Notes: a model not told the origin generated them from the sequence alone. DNA of 64,000 nt from Rhizobium sp. BK399 (GCF_014194695.1 NZ_JACIAH010000010.1:20731-84730), one strand, 5' to 3'. Shown: positions 1 through 9,178, numbered from the stretch's first letter. A program made the numbers and translations.

Positions 1-275
1 TTCATGTCGAATCTCCTTGAAATCCGGGGCTGCTTCGGCGCCGCAGGCGCATCAGTCGAGAGAGACTATCACAGGTGTGCATCCGGCCCATTATACTGAG
101 GAATAGGGCGTCGCGGACTGTTCCCGTAGGTGTTGGCCTTAAGCCAATCTCGCCCAGCGCCGGATATTGGTTCGGACGGTGCTTGATGAATAGGGCGGCC
201 GCCGAATCATATGCTGGCACGTTCAATGGTGGCAGCGAACCATATCCGCTTCCGCTTATGAAGCCCGACACGGCT

Positions 276-317
276 TCAGAAAAAGAAGGCCGTCTCCGGG
301 CGGATGGAGACGGCCTT
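276..317 (-). terminator. Rho-independent terminator of the small RNA
   Basis: Perfect 12-bp stem (286-297 with 306-317) and an 8-base loop. On the minus strand the stem is followed by TTCTTTTT. It forms the 3' end of the anti-Shine-Dalgarno small RNA. Confidence 0.8.
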
Positions 318-420
318 GGCGGATCTTGGGAGGATCCGCGGCTTCGGCGGAGGGGGAGGGAACACCGAAGCCGGTAGCTGGGAGGGCGCTACCCGCCTCA
401 TGAGGGGTGAGGCGATGGAG
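276..420 (-). ncRNA. Small RNA with anti-Shine-Dalgarno hairpin loops (alpha-r14-like)
   Basis: Read on the minus strand, four hairpins follow one another and end in a terminator. Each loop is rich in CU with a UCCC or CCCU core. Stems in plus coordinates: 394-400/408-414 (loop CCCCTCA), 373-378/388-393 (loop GCCCTCCCA), 339-347/365-373 (loop contains CCCTCCCCCTCC), 319-325/333-339 (loop CTCCCAA), then terminator 286-297/306-317 followed by TTCTTTTT. Rhizobial trans-acting sRNAs of the alpha-r14 family (NfeR1 type) expose such anti-Shine-Dalgarno loops to block translation of target mRNAs. The structure is read directly; the family name is inferred, and the 5' end near 420 is a guess. No good protein candidate competes for this stretch. 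Confidence 0.72.
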
Positions 421-508
421 TCGAAGGTAGACCCGTCCAGCCGATCACGTAACTAAACTTAGGTATTGGCTGGATTAGACCAGCAGTCGATTGGAGCTGC
501 CACCGGCA

Positions 509-551
509 CTTTCATTCTCCACGCCGATGGGCCGATCAGAGAGAATGAAAG
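509..551. repeat. Perfect 11-bp inverted repeat
   Basis: CTTTCATTCTC at 509-519 is repeated inverted as GAGAATGAAAG at 541-551, with 21 bases between. There is no T-tract beside it, so it is a weak terminator candidate. It could be a regulator site for the small RNA or a relic of a mobile element end. Confidence 0.4.
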
Positions 552-619
552 GTCTGATGGCGGCGCTGGCCGCATCGCTGACACCTTTAGCTGCACTCTG
601 ACGGATGAGGTCGATGCGC

Positions 620-795
620 GAGCATCAAGGATGACATACGCCGCGATCTTGCAATCGAGATGCTGCTGAGCACCGTCGAAGGCGACGGGCGAAATCGCAG
701 CCCAGCTTGGCTATTCGGAGCCTAGCTCCTTCTTCCGGGCATTTCGCAAATCGACGTCGAAGAGCCCCGAAGCATCACCCAGCGAGAGCCACGGT
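620..795 (+). pseudogene. Remnant of an AraC-family regulator (C-terminal HTH)
   Basis: The translation around 640-690 gives DDIRRDLAIEMLLST. After a frame change near 685 it continues as GEIAAQLGYSEPSSFFRAFR and KSTSKSPEA. This is the typical second helix-turn-helix of AraC/XylS regulators. The frameshift, the missing first HTH and the missing sensor domain mark it as a dead fragment. A second AraC-type ORF follows, so the locus may hold two decaying paralogues or one rearranged one. Confidence 0.65.
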
Positions 796-833
796 AGTTC
801 GGGAAGCCAAAAGCACCAGGGACCTTTGTATAA

Positions 834-1658
834 ATGATCCCGTTTATGGAGAAGCGAGCATGCTGTTTCGCAGTGCCATTTGGCTCTGGCTCCCTACTCC
901 GCACTGAGCAAGCGCATCGGATTTCTCGCTCCATCAATGGGCGCGCCTATATGCCTACCCGACAATCTATACCGAGGCGTAGCGGTTCCATACCAACGTC
1001 TAGGGAAATACACTGGCCGTACAATTCATTGCTCGCATCCTGCGTCTCACTATGGGGCCAGCCGAACTCTCCAAGGAGATCATGGATGCCTGGCGCTACG
1101 CCTCTTACCCGACCTACACCGTCTTCTCTTGACCTCTCCGATGTCAGCCACGAGACCTTGCGCGAGGTCTCGCGCTTGCTGTTCCATGCCACAAGTTACG
1201 TCGACCGGGACGAGGCCATCACCATCAACCTCGTCAAGGCAGCGTCGACCCTGCTGCGGCCTTTGAAAGCCAGCGGCGTCGAAAGCAAACAAGGCTCAAC
1301 GCGGGGCCTCGCCCCTTGGCAGATCAACCGTTTGAAGAGCTTCGTTGATGAGCGGATATCCCGCCCAATCTCACTTGAGGACCTCGCGCGTCTAGTTCGG
1401 TTGAGTAAGAGCTACTTTGCCGCGGTGTTCAAGGTTAGCTTCGGTTTGACGCCCCACAACTACATCGTTTCGCGACGGGTCGAGCATGCCAAGCATAGGA
1501 TGCTGACAAGCAACGCCTCCCTCTGCGAAATTGCATTGGATTGCGGCTTGGCCGATCAATCCCATCTTTCGCGAGCCTTCCGTCGCGCGACTGGAACCAC
1601 GCCAAGCGCATGGCGGCGACATGCGGCAGCAGTTGATGTCCCGCGCTACAATAGCTGA
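834..1658 (+). CDS. AraC-family transcriptional regulator, N-terminus doubtful
   Basis: The last 110 or so residues form a clear AraC/XylS DNA-binding domain. The first HTH is near ISLEDLARLVRLSKSYFAAV, the second near LCEIALDCGLADQSHLSRAF, and the closing motif is TGTTPSAWRR. The first 100 residues have a composition unlike a folded domain and no recognisable sensor. The real start is therefore uncertain, and the gene may itself be truncated at the 5' side. No in-frame ATG with a good ribosome site lies close before the HTH region. No target is evident. The adjoining AraC fragment upstream suggests local decay. Confidence 0.55.
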   Translation: MIPFMEKRACCFAVPFGSGSLLRTEQAHRISRSINGRAYMPTRQSIPRRSGSIPTSREIHWPYNSLLASCVSLWGQPNSPRRSWMPGATPLTRPTPSSLDLSDVSHETLREVSRLLFHATSYVDRDEAITINLVKAASTLLRPLKASGVESKQGSTRGLAPWQINRLKSFVDERISRPISLEDLARLVRLSKSYFAAVFKVSFGLTPHNYIVSRRVEHAKHRMLTSNASLCEIALDCGLADQSHLSRAFRRATGTTPSAWRRHAAAVDVPRYNS

Positions 1659-2198
1659 GGACCACCACGGCGATCTCGCGCAAGCTGGAGGATTAGATGC
1701 TCATGCCGACTCTTTGGCCGCTTCGCCATCGTTACTCCAAAGGGCGCTGTCGAGACGGTTCATGGCTAGCCGATGCTCGGCCATATTGGTCCGTTTACAG
1801 CGTGGCAGATAACGATCCGCGCGAAGGATAATCTCGATGTCGATCTGACTAGCGTGGATCGCCTCAGCATGTTTTTGTTCACGGACGTCTGTTTGAAACC
1901 CATCCGAAACGATCGGAACAGGCTGCCTCGAGCAGCCCGCCTTCTGGGTCAGCATCTTGAGCGATGTGGCCGTCACTTGTTGCCATTCCAAGAATTGCCC
2001 GCGCGGAGACGGTCTTTCGAACCTTGATGTAACGCGCGCTTGAGCTTAGCATTGCCGTTTTGTTTTTACGCGTCACCAATCCCCGGACTTTGCAATGCGG
2101 CACTTTCTGGCAGCAAACAAAAGTACTCCACCCTCATGTAGGCCCCGTCTGCGCTGCCGGCAACATATGCAATTTGGGCCAACAGAACTATCCGACGA
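1659..2198. other. Intergenic stretch, no gene recognised
   Basis: About 540 bases between the AraC-type gene and the convergent alpha/beta hydrolase. Short open frames exist on both strands, but none shows a family motif or a good ribosome site. I see nothing definite. Confidence 0.5.
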
Positions 2199-3020
2199 TC
2201 AAGCTCCAGAATTTATGAAGCTGATCAGAAGATCTCCCGTTTCGGATCCCGCTACTCCCAGGTCGCGAACAGAGTTCATATGGTTGCGACCCGTTATCTT
2301 GTTACGCGTTGCCGAAAGGCCTTGGGCTGCAACGTGGTTGATGAAAGCATCCGATTGGTCATGAAAGGGACGTGTTTCGTCCTGGCCGACAGCCACTAAA
2401 ACTCGGCAATCTGCTCGATGCCGTCGAAAAAGTGGTGTGAAGCGAGACACCTCGTCCTCGGTCAGCGCTATCTCTCTCTGCAAGAAGGATTGTTGGAGCG
2501 GTGCAAGATCATAAAGGCCGCCGAGCAGGAAAGCGCCCTGAACTCTGGATGCTTTTTCGCTCTCCTCGAACGTGAACGTCGCGAGATGCGCTCCCGCAGA
2601 GTGTCCGCTCACAGAAAGACGCAAGGGATCGCCGCCATAACTTGCAATATGCTGGACGACCCATTCCTTGGCGCGGACGACTTGGTCGACAAGAACCTCC
2701 ATGCGCTGCCCCGGCATGAGGGAATAATCAACAATCACGGCGATAGCACCCGCCAAAGTGATGGTGTTGGCGATGCAAGAGTAATCCCGCTTGGAGAACA
2801 TCCGCCAGTACCCGCCGTGGACAAACAGGTGGACAGGAAGGTTCTGACGGGGACCCGCAGGAAAGAACATGTCCACCGTCTCATCTGGTCCGTCGCCATA
2901 TGCGACGTCCAGTATCATTGGCAAGGTTTCGCGCGTCCTCGCACTCGCCGCGACGATCTCACCAACAATGGCATCGAAATCCGCGACATGGTCGCGGATC
3001 CGGAATGGGTCGGTTTCCAT
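2199..3020 (-). CDS. Alpha/beta hydrolase (arylformamidase/esterase-like)
   Basis: A 273-residue alpha/beta-hydrolase of the KynB/BD-FAE kind. Residues about 65-75 hold the oxyanion motif HGGYWRMFSKRD, and GHSAGAH near 143 is the nucleophile elbow. A late GRNHMNS supplies the likely catalytic His. It starts 15 bases after the aldehyde dehydrogenase stop and is the last gene of a four-gene minus-strand operon. Family members cleave small esters, amides or lactones. Here it could open a lactone or ester formed from the substrate oxidised by the operon; that role is inference. Confidence 0.85.
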   Translation of the reverse strand: METDPFRIRDHVADFDAIVGEIVAASARTRETLPMILDVAYGDGPDETVDMFFPAGPRQNLPVHLFVHGGYWRMFSKRDYSCIANTITLAGAIAVIVDYSLMPGQRMEVLVDQVVRAKEWVVQHIASYGGDPLRLSVSGHSAGAHLATFTFEESEKASRVQGAFLLGGLYDLAPLQQSFLQREIALTEDEVSRFTPLFRRHRADCRVLVAVGQDETRPFHDQSDAFINHVAAQGLSATRNKITGRNHMNSVRDLGVAGSETGDLLISFINSGA

Positions 3021-3035
3021 AAGAGCAACTCCGCT

Positions 3036-4523
3036 TCAGAAACTCGTAGCGATATATTTGGCTTCCATGAACTCGGCAATGCCATGGTGCTGTCCGCCCT
3101 CGCGCCCCAACCCGCTCTGCTTTACGCCGCCAAACGGCGCTGCCGGATCGGAGACCAAACCTCGATTGAGGGCGATCATACCTGCTTCGATGGCGGAAGA
3201 AACGCGTAGGCCGCGTGCAAGGTCACGGGTGTACACATAGGCTGCAAGACCATATTCCGTATCGTTGGCACACGCTATGGCTTCTTCCTCGTCATGGAAA
3301 CGGTAGAGCGGTGCAACGGGACCGAAAATCTCCTCTGACATCATCTCCGAGTTTACCGGGACGTCGGCAAGGACAGTCGGCGGGTAGAAGAAACCAGACC
3401 CGGACGGCGCCTCACCGCCGCATAGAACGCGCGCGCCCTTGCCTTTTGAATCGTCAACCAGGCGGCTGATTTTTTCGACCGCCTTGCGAGTGATCATCGG
3501 GCCGCAGTCGGTCTCGGCGTTGATGCCCGGACCGACCTTTAAGGCGGCCATACGCTTGGCCAATCCTTCGGCAAATGCGTCGTATATGCCGGATTGCACG
3601 TAGAAGCGGTTTGCTGCCGTACATGCCTCGCCCGCATTGCGCATCTTGGCGATCATTGCCCCGTCGAGCGCGGCACCGAGATCGGCATCATCGAAGACTA
3701 CGAAGGGCGCATTGCCGCCGAGTTCCATTGAGCACGAGATGACATGCTTCGCTGCCGCTGCAAGCAGTTGTTTACCAACGCCTGTCGATCCCGTGAAGGA
3801 AAGCTTCCGTACACGCGGATCTGCCAAAACATGTGCCGTCACAGGCCCGGGATTGGTGGTTGTCAGAACGTTGACGACGCCCTTCGGCACGCCAGCCTCT
3901 TCGTAGATTGCCGCAAGTGCGTAGGCCGTGAGTGGCGTTTCGCTGGCAGGCTTGAGGATGACCGTACACCCTGCCGCAAGGGCAGGGGCGATCTTGCGGG
4001 TTGCCATCGCTGCGGGGAAGTTCCAAGGCGTGATCATCAGGCAGATCCCGATGGGCTGATAATCCACGATGATGCGGTTCGTGCCTGATGGGGCGATGCC
4101 GAACTCTCCTGTGATGCGTACTGCCTCTTCGGCGTTCCAGCGGAAGAACTCGGCAGCGTAGGCGACTTCGCCGCGCGCGTCACGCAACGCCTTACCGTTC
4201 TCCAACGAGATCAAGGTCGCCAGCATCTCCGAGCGTTCGACCATCAGTTCGAAGCAGCGACGCAAAATCTCGGATCGCTTGCGGGGCGGAGTGGCACGCC
4301 ATGCACGCGCGGACGCCGCTGCGGCATCGACGCATGCCTGGGCATCTTCGATTGTCGCATCAGGCACAGCTGCGAGAATGACACCAGTCGACGGATCGAC
4401 GACGTCGATTTGCCGACCGGACTGCGACGGCCGCCATGACCCGTCGATATATAGCCCGCGTGCAGCGGCGTCGATGTCCGGCGTTTCGCACTCGGTTGCA
4501 TGGATCTGCTGGGCAATGGTCAT
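3036..4523 (-). CDS. NAD(P)-dependent aldehyde dehydrogenase (succinate-semialdehyde type)
   Basis: 495 residues, normal length for the ALDH superfamily. The start at 4523 is preferred over an upstream frame extension because GAGGG lies just before the ATG. Hallmarks: TPWNFPAAM, LSFTGSTGVGK (cofactor binding), ELGGNAPFVVFDDAD (active-site Glu), NAGEACTAANRF (catalytic Cys), EEIFGPVAPL. The sequence is closest to GabD-type semialdehyde dehydrogenases. It oxidises an aldehyde to the acid, probably that released by the alcohol dehydrogenase 17 bases upstream. The substrate cannot be read from sequence. Confidence 0.92.
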   Translation of the reverse strand: MTIAQQIHATECETPDIDAAARGLYIDGSWRPSQSGRQIDVVDPSTGVILAAVPDATIEDAQACVDAAAASARAWRATPPRKRSEILRRCFELMVERSEMLATLISLENGKALRDARGEVAYAAEFFRWNAEEAVRITGEFGIAPSGTNRIIVDYQPIGICLMITPWNFPAAMATRKIAPALAAGCTVILKPASETPLTAYALAAIYEEAGVPKGVVNVLTTTNPGPVTAHVLADPRVRKLSFTGSTGVGKQLLAAAAKHVISCSMELGGNAPFVVFDDADLGAALDGAMIAKMRNAGEACTAANRFYVQSGIYDAFAEGLAKRMAALKVGPGINAETDCGPMITRKAVEKISRLVDDSKGKGARVLCGGEAPSGSGFFYPPTVLADVPVNSEMMSEEIFGPVAPLYRFHDEEEAIACANDTEYGLAAYVYTRDLARGLRVSSAIEAGMIALNRGLVSDPAAPFGGVKQSGLGREGGQHHGIAEFMEAKYIATSF

Positions 4524-4540
4524 GAGTTTTCCCTCGATGT

Positions 4541-5767
4541 TCAGATTGCGGAGGCTTCGAGATCGCCGTCGTAAGCTGCTCTTACAAGACGCTTCATTGC
4601 ATCGAGATCGAACGGCCGTGGATTGTTCTTGATGAGCCTGTCGATGCCGAAGGCCTGTTCTGCCGTCCAATCGAGCTTGTCGGCTGCCAGCCCGAGATCG
4701 GCAAGGGTGGGGGTGATACCGATCGCTGCGAACAGCCTGCGAATTTCCTCGATCGCGGCGACGGCAAGCTGTTTTGGATCGGCACCCTCACGATCAAGCC
4801 CAAGCGCTTCAGCGATATCGGCCATTTCGGAGGTGGAAACCGACCTGTTGTAGTTCATCACGTACGGCATCATGGTTGCAACACCGAGGCCGTGCGCGGT
4901 GTGGGTCAGCGCTCCGGCTGGGTATTGGACGGCGTGAGCCGCTGCGGTCCCTGCTGTCCCGAAGGCACAACCCGCTGCCAACGCTCCCATCATGACATCG
5001 GCTCGGGCCTCTTCATCAGAGCCATCCTTGCAAGCCTTTTCGAGACTGCGCCCCAGAAGCTTGATTGCCAACAGTGCAAAATGATCGGTGAGGGCGCTCT
5101 TTCCGATAAAGACGTGTTCTTGCGCCAAAGCGGGATCGGTGCCTCTGCGAGCCGCGGTGAAAGCCTCGATAGCGTGGGTCAGGGCGTCGGCTCCGGCGAT
5201 TGCGGTCAGTCCGGGAGGGCAGGTCATCGTCAGTTCCGGATCGCAGATCGCCACGGCCGCGATTAGATATGGGCTGGATATGCCGACCTTCAGCGTGCGG
5301 TCGGTGTCGGAAATGACCGCAACGGGTGTGACCTCTGATCCCGTTCCTGCCGTTGTTGGCACGGCAATGACGGGGATAGTGGGACCTGGGACCTTGTACT
5401 CGCCGTAGTAATCCTTCAACGCTCCGCCGTGGGTGAGCAGCAGGGCCGCACACTTTGCCATATCAAGGCAACTTCCTCCGCCGATCCCGATCACCAGATC
5501 GGGATCAAAGCTGCTTGCGTCCTCGACGCATGTCGAGACAGTAGCTGCGGGGACGTCAGGCTGGACACCATCATGAATCAGCACTGCAATGTTCGCAGCC
5601 TCCAGCGACTTGACGATCTCGCCGAAGACGGGCGTGCCAGCAAACCGTTTGTCCGTGCAGATGAGGGCGCGTTGACCTAGTTTAGTCGCAACCGAGGGGA
5701 GAGCATGGCGCTGCCCCTTGCCGAAAAGAATTTCGCGGGGAAGCCGGATGGCGGCGAAAAGGGTCAT
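4541..5767 (-). CDS. Iron-containing alcohol dehydrogenase
   Basis: A type III alcohol dehydrogenase of 408 residues. GIGGGSCLDMAK is the NAD-binding loop. PTTAGTGSEVTP and DALTHAIEAF with later His residues (AAHAVQYPAGA, THTAHGLG) form the metal site. The ATG at 5767 overlaps the stop of the upstream Ldh-family gene (ATGA), so the two are translationally coupled; a GAGGA site precedes it. It likely interconverts an alcohol and an aldehyde in the pathway finished by the next gene. Family members include lactaldehyde reductase and 1,3-propanediol dehydrogenase. Confidence 0.92.
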   Translation of the reverse strand: MTLFAAIRLPREILFGKGQRHALPSVATKLGQRALICTDKRFAGTPVFGEIVKSLEAANIAVLIHDGVQPDVPAATVSTCVEDASSFDPDLVIGIGGGSCLDMAKCAALLLTHGGALKDYYGEYKVPGPTIPVIAVPTTAGTGSEVTPVAVISDTDRTLKVGISSPYLIAAVAICDPELTMTCPPGLTAIAGADALTHAIEAFTAARRGTDPALAQEHVFIGKSALTDHFALLAIKLLGRSLEKACKDGSDEEARADVMMGALAAGCAFGTAGTAAAHAVQYPAGALTHTAHGLGVATMMPYVMNYNRSVSTSEMADIAEALGLDREGADPKQLAVAAIEEIRRLFAAIGITPTLADLGLAADKLDWTAEQAFGIDRLIKNNPRPFDLDAMKRLVRAAYDGDLEASAI

Positions 5768-6798
5768 TGTCGATGTCCTCTGGCAAGTGGTTTGTTCGAG
5801 TAGGAAAGTGCGTTGAGCTCGTCCCACAGTTTGGGGCTGATCTCGATTCCGTCCTTGTGCGCCTGTTCACACCGCGACGATGCGCCGTCGCCGGGAACTG
5901 TGACGGGGCGCAAAGGATCAGCGGGGATGGAAGTTCGGATTCGCTCGAGATAGTCACTGAAGCGCCGGACCAGGGCTGGCTCTGCAGCAACGTCAATGAC
6001 GATCAGCACATCTCCCTTGTTGCAGATATTGTCGGCGTCGAGCGTGCCGCGCACGTCGGGAGCCAGCGCCGAACCAGCGATCGAGGCGACGAGGAGCTCG
6101 AGCGCTATCCCGAGAGCGTACCCCTTTGCATCGCCGAAAGGCGCGATCGAACCCCTTGTGGCAGCTGCGGCATCCGTGGTCGGCTTTCCGTTGCTGTCGC
6201 GAGCCCAACCTTGCGGAATGGCGACGCCGTTGGCAGCATGATGGTGGATCTTGCCCATTGAAACGAGACCGGTTGCCAGATCGACAATGAGCGGCCTTCC
6301 GGCCGTGGGAACAGCGATCGCGAGCGGGTTGGTTCCGAGGAGCGCGCGCGTCCCTCCATAGGGGTGAACAAGCGCTTCGCTCGAGGACATGGCAATGCCG
6401 ATTTGGCCGCGATCGGCCACGCATTCGACGTAGTGCGCAAGCATGCCAAGATGGTTGGAGTTGCGGATGCCAGCAACTGCAATGCCAGTTGCACGAGCCT
6501 TGTCAGCGATCCGCTCGAGCGCGGCATGGGCGACGACCGGTCCCAGTCCTTTCTGGCCATCAACCTCAAGGAAAGAGGACGAGCGCCAGTTTTGCATTCC
6601 CGCAGCCGATGTATCGATAAGGTCGCGCTCAATGCGGGACAAGATACGCGGTAGCCGCTGCAGGCCATGGGAGGGATGGCCTTTCAGCTCCCCTTCCACC
6701 AGCACGCGTGCCTGCATTGCAGCGTGGGCCGCAGGTGTTCCGCGGTCCGCAAGGAGGCGTGTTGCTAACGCCATGGCGCCGTCTTTATCTACCCTCAC
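5764..6798 (-). CDS. Ldh-family (malate/L-sulfolactate/L-lactate-type) dehydrogenase
   Basis: 344 residues of the Ldh_2 superfamily, which reduces or oxidises 2-hydroxy/2-oxo acids with NAD(P). Motifs: GHPSHGLQRLPR, the catalytic His in GIRNSNHLGMLAHYV, TNPLAIAVPT, and PFGDAKGYALGIALELL. The start codon is GTG at 6798 with GGAG eight bases before it; the nearby ATG is in another frame. First gene of a four-gene operon running away from the GntR regulator. Relatives include YiaK (2,3-diketo-L-gulonate reductase), which fits a sugar-acid or polyol catabolic role, but the substrate is unknown. Confidence 0.9.
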   Translation of the reverse strand: MRVDKDGAMALATRLLADRGTPAAHAAMQARVLVEGELKGHPSHGLQRLPRILSRIERDLIDTSAAGMQNWRSSSFLEVDGQKGLGPVVAHAALERIADKARATGIAVAGIRNSNHLGMLAHYVECVADRGQIGIAMSSSEALVHPYGGTRALLGTNPLAIAVPTAGRPLIVDLATGLVSMGKIHHHAANGVAIPQGWARDSNGKPTTDAAAATRGSIAPFGDAKGYALGIALELLVASIAGSALAPDVRGTLDADNICNKGDVLIVIDVAAEPALVRRFSDYLERIRTSIPADPLRPVTVPGDGASSRCEQAHKDGIEISPKLWDELNALSYSNKPLARGHRQ

Positions 6799-6888
6799 AA
6801 CATCTCCGATATAAAATCCTATAGGATATGGGATTGCATATCGCGGAGCATCGTGTTAGCGATGGTTTGTGTCAAGAGGCAAAAAATA
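6799..6888. promoter_or_regulatory. Divergent promoter region with GntR-type operator
   Basis: Between the two divergent operons lies the perfect palindrome ATCCTATAGGAT at 6816-6827, inside an AT-rich block. It is 18-29 bases upstream of the Ldh-family GTG. FCD-type GntR regulators usually bind short palindromes in their own divergent promoter, so this is the likely site of the adjacent regulator, controlling both operons. That link is inference. Confidence 0.6.
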
Positions 6889-7590
6889 ATGCAGGACCGG
6901 AATATAACGATGTTGAACGAAGCGCCCGACCCAAGTGGATTCATTCAGCGGAGCAACAGCCTCGCAGGCAGTGTCTATGACGCGATCTTCGCCCAGTTGA
7001 TGTCCTTGAAGATTGCCCCAGGCGCAAGGATCACCGTCGATAACCTCGTCCGTGAACTCAACGTATCGCAAACCCCTATCCGCGAGGCGCTCGGTCGCCT
7101 TGAGGGAGAAGGGCTTGTGGTGAAGACCCATCTCATCGGATACAGCGCAGCGCCTCAGATCGCTCGCAGGCGTTTTGATGAACTCTATCAGCTCCGTCTG
7201 CTGCTTGAGCCTGCGAGCGCAGCCAAGGCTGCATCTGTCATGGATGAGCACAAGCTCTCCGCACTTAAAGAGGCCGCAGGTGTGATGGGCCGCCGGGACG
7301 GCGGCGACGAACGACTGCGCTATTCGACCTTCGCTCGCCAGGACGCGCTCTTCCACGACAAGATTCTCGAAATCGCTGGAAACGAGCTCATTCGCGAGAC
7401 GCTGAACCATCAACACACGCACTTTCACATTTTCCGATTGATGTTTCACTCTCGGGTCACCGAGGAGGCTCTAGATGAACATGAGGCTCTGATCACCGCG
7501 TTCGCTGCGGGCGATGCTTCCGCAGCCGAAGCGGCAATGCGTGTCCATCTCGAGCACTCACGTGACCGACTGCTCCCCGCGTTCGATTAA
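6889..7590 (+). CDS. GntR-family (FCD) transcriptional regulator
   Basis: About 233 residues. The N-terminal winged HTH includes NLVRELNVSQTPIREALGRL. The C-terminal all-helical FCD ligand domain has the pattern ARRRFDELYQLRLLLEP, followed by later His and Asp metal/ligand residues such as RQDALFHDKI and DEHEALI. The ATG at 6889 with AGAGG ahead is preferred to the upstream GTG at 6853. It faces the dehydrogenase operon and precedes the ABC transporter by 10 bases, so it probably senses the transported substrate or an intermediate and represses both operons. Confidence 0.88.
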   Translation: MQDRNITMLNEAPDPSGFIQRSNSLAGSVYDAIFAQLMSLKIAPGARITVDNLVRELNVSQTPIREALGRLEGEGLVVKTHLIGYSAAPQIARRRFDELYQLRLLLEPASAAKAASVMDEHKLSALKEAAGVMGRRDGGDERLRYSTFARQDALFHDKILEIAGNELIRETLNHQHTHFHIFRLMFHSRVTEEALDEHEALITAFAAGDASAAEAAMRVHLEHSRDRLLPAFD

Positions 7591-7600
7591 GAGGCCGCCG

Positions 7601-9178
7601 ATGTCGAGCGTTGTGAGCATGGAACGAAACGGAGGGGCCTCGGCGACTGAGACCCACAGCGTTGCGCGCGCTCCCGTTCTGCGCGCCGAGGGTGTCTCCA
7701 AGCAGTACGGACCAGTTACGGTTCTATCTGATGTCTCCCTCGAAATCTTCCCGGGTGAGATCCACGCGGTCATCGGCGAAAACGGTGCTGGCAAGTCGAC
7801 CTTCATGCGCCTCTTGTCGGGCTACGCCGAACCGAGCACCGGGTCGCTTTCCATGAGCGATGGTGCGGTCCGGTTCTCTAGGCCGGAGCAGGCTCAACAG
7901 GCAGGTATCGTTCTTGTCCACCAGGAGATCCTGCTCGCTGACGCGCTTACCGTTGCAGAAAACCTGTTCCTCGGTCGTGAGCGGATGCGAAACGGCGTGG
8001 TCGACGACAAGGCCATGCGTCGTATCGCCAGGGAGAAGCTCTCCGAACTCGGCTGTGATGCGTCACCCAACGCGCTGGTGCGCAACATATCGCTCGCTGA
8101 TCGCCAGCTCGTTCAAATCGCCCGCGCGCTTCTCGACGATTACAAGCTTGCGATCTTCGACGAGCCGACTGCAGTCCTCACCGAGGAAGAGGTCGAGCGT
8201 CTGCTTTCGATCATCATGCGACTGAAAGAACAAGGCACCGCAATTCTATACATCAGCCACCGGCTCGATGAGGTGCAACGCCTGGCCGACAAGGTAACGG
8301 TGCTACGTGACGGCAAGATGGTTGGCAGCTATCCCGGCCACACCCTAAGCCAGATGGACATGGCTCGCCTGATGGTCGGCCGCGATCTCGCCGCGCTCTA
8401 TCCGCCCAAGCGGGTAAAGGCGTCAAGCGGCGTGGAACTGACTGTTCGAGACCTCTCGGTGCCAGGTTTCGTCAAGGGCGTGTCCTTCCAGGTGCGCAAG
8501 TCCGAGATACTGGGTTTTGCCGGGATGATCGGTGCCGGTAGGACGGAACTGTTCGAAGGCATCATGGGATTGCGCCCGGCAAAAGGTGTGGTTGAGTTGC
8601 TGGGCAAGCCCATCGACATCCATTCGCCGCGGGCGGCACTCGATGCGGGCATCGGGTATTTGACCGAGGACCGAAAGGGAAAAGGTCTTCTTCTGCGGGA
8701 AGGATTGGCGCCTAACCTGACGTTATCGGCTCTCGGTCGCTTTCACCCCGGGCTCCTGATGCACCGTCGCCGCGAGCGGGCCGCGCTCGCTGACGCAATC
8801 GAGCAATACGATATTCGCCTCAAGAGTACGAGGGTCCAGGCGGGCCAGCTCTCAGGCGGCAACCAGCAGAAGCTGCTGCTCGCCAAGGTACTGCTGACCG
8901 CACCGTCGATCGTCGTGATCGATGAGCCAACGCGCGGCATCGACATCGCCAACAAGGCGCAGATCTACGCCTTCATTCAGCTGCTGGTCTCGCAGGGCAA
9001 GACCTGCATCGTCATCTCGTCGGAGATGCAGGAACTGATCGGCATCTGCGATCGGATCCTTGTGATGCGGGAAGGGCGCATCGCAGGAGAGGTCTCTGGC
9101 GAAGAGATGACAGAACACAATGTCGCGCTCTTGGCGACGAGCGATGCCGCTGAACGTGTTCAGGGAGGAACAAGATGA
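7601..9178 (+). CDS. Ribose-type ABC transporter, ATP-binding protein
   Basis: 525 residues with two fused nucleotide-binding domains, as in RbsA/MglA. The first has GENGAGKST (Walker A) and IFDEPTAVLTEEE (Walker B). The second has the usual degenerate Walker A GMIGAGRTEL, LSGGNQQKLLLAKVL (signature) and VIDEPTRGIDIANK. The start at 7601 has GAGG just upstream. The stop overlaps the permease start by four bases. It powers uptake of a monosaccharide-like solute. Confidence 0.93.
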   Translation: MSSVVSMERNGGASATETHSVARAPVLRAEGVSKQYGPVTVLSDVSLEIFPGEIHAVIGENGAGKSTFMRLLSGYAEPSTGSLSMSDGAVRFSRPEQAQQAGIVLVHQEILLADALTVAENLFLGRERMRNGVVDDKAMRRIAREKLSELGCDASPNALVRNISLADRQLVQIARALLDDYKLAIFDEPTAVLTEEEVERLLSIIMRLKEQGTAILYISHRLDEVQRLADKVTVLRDGKMVGSYPGHTLSQMDMARLMVGRDLAALYPPKRVKASSGVELTVRDLSVPGFVKGVSFQVRKSEILGFAGMIGAGRTELFEGIMGLRPAKGVVELLGKPIDIHSPRAALDAGIGYLTEDRKGKGLLLREGLAPNLTLSALGRFHPGLLMHRRRERAALADAIEQYDIRLKSTRVQAGQLSGGNQQKLLLAKVLLTAPSIVVIDEPTRGIDIANKAQIYAFIQLLVSQGKTCIVISSEMQELIGICDRILVMREGRIAGEVSGEEMTEHNVALLATSDAAERVQGGTR

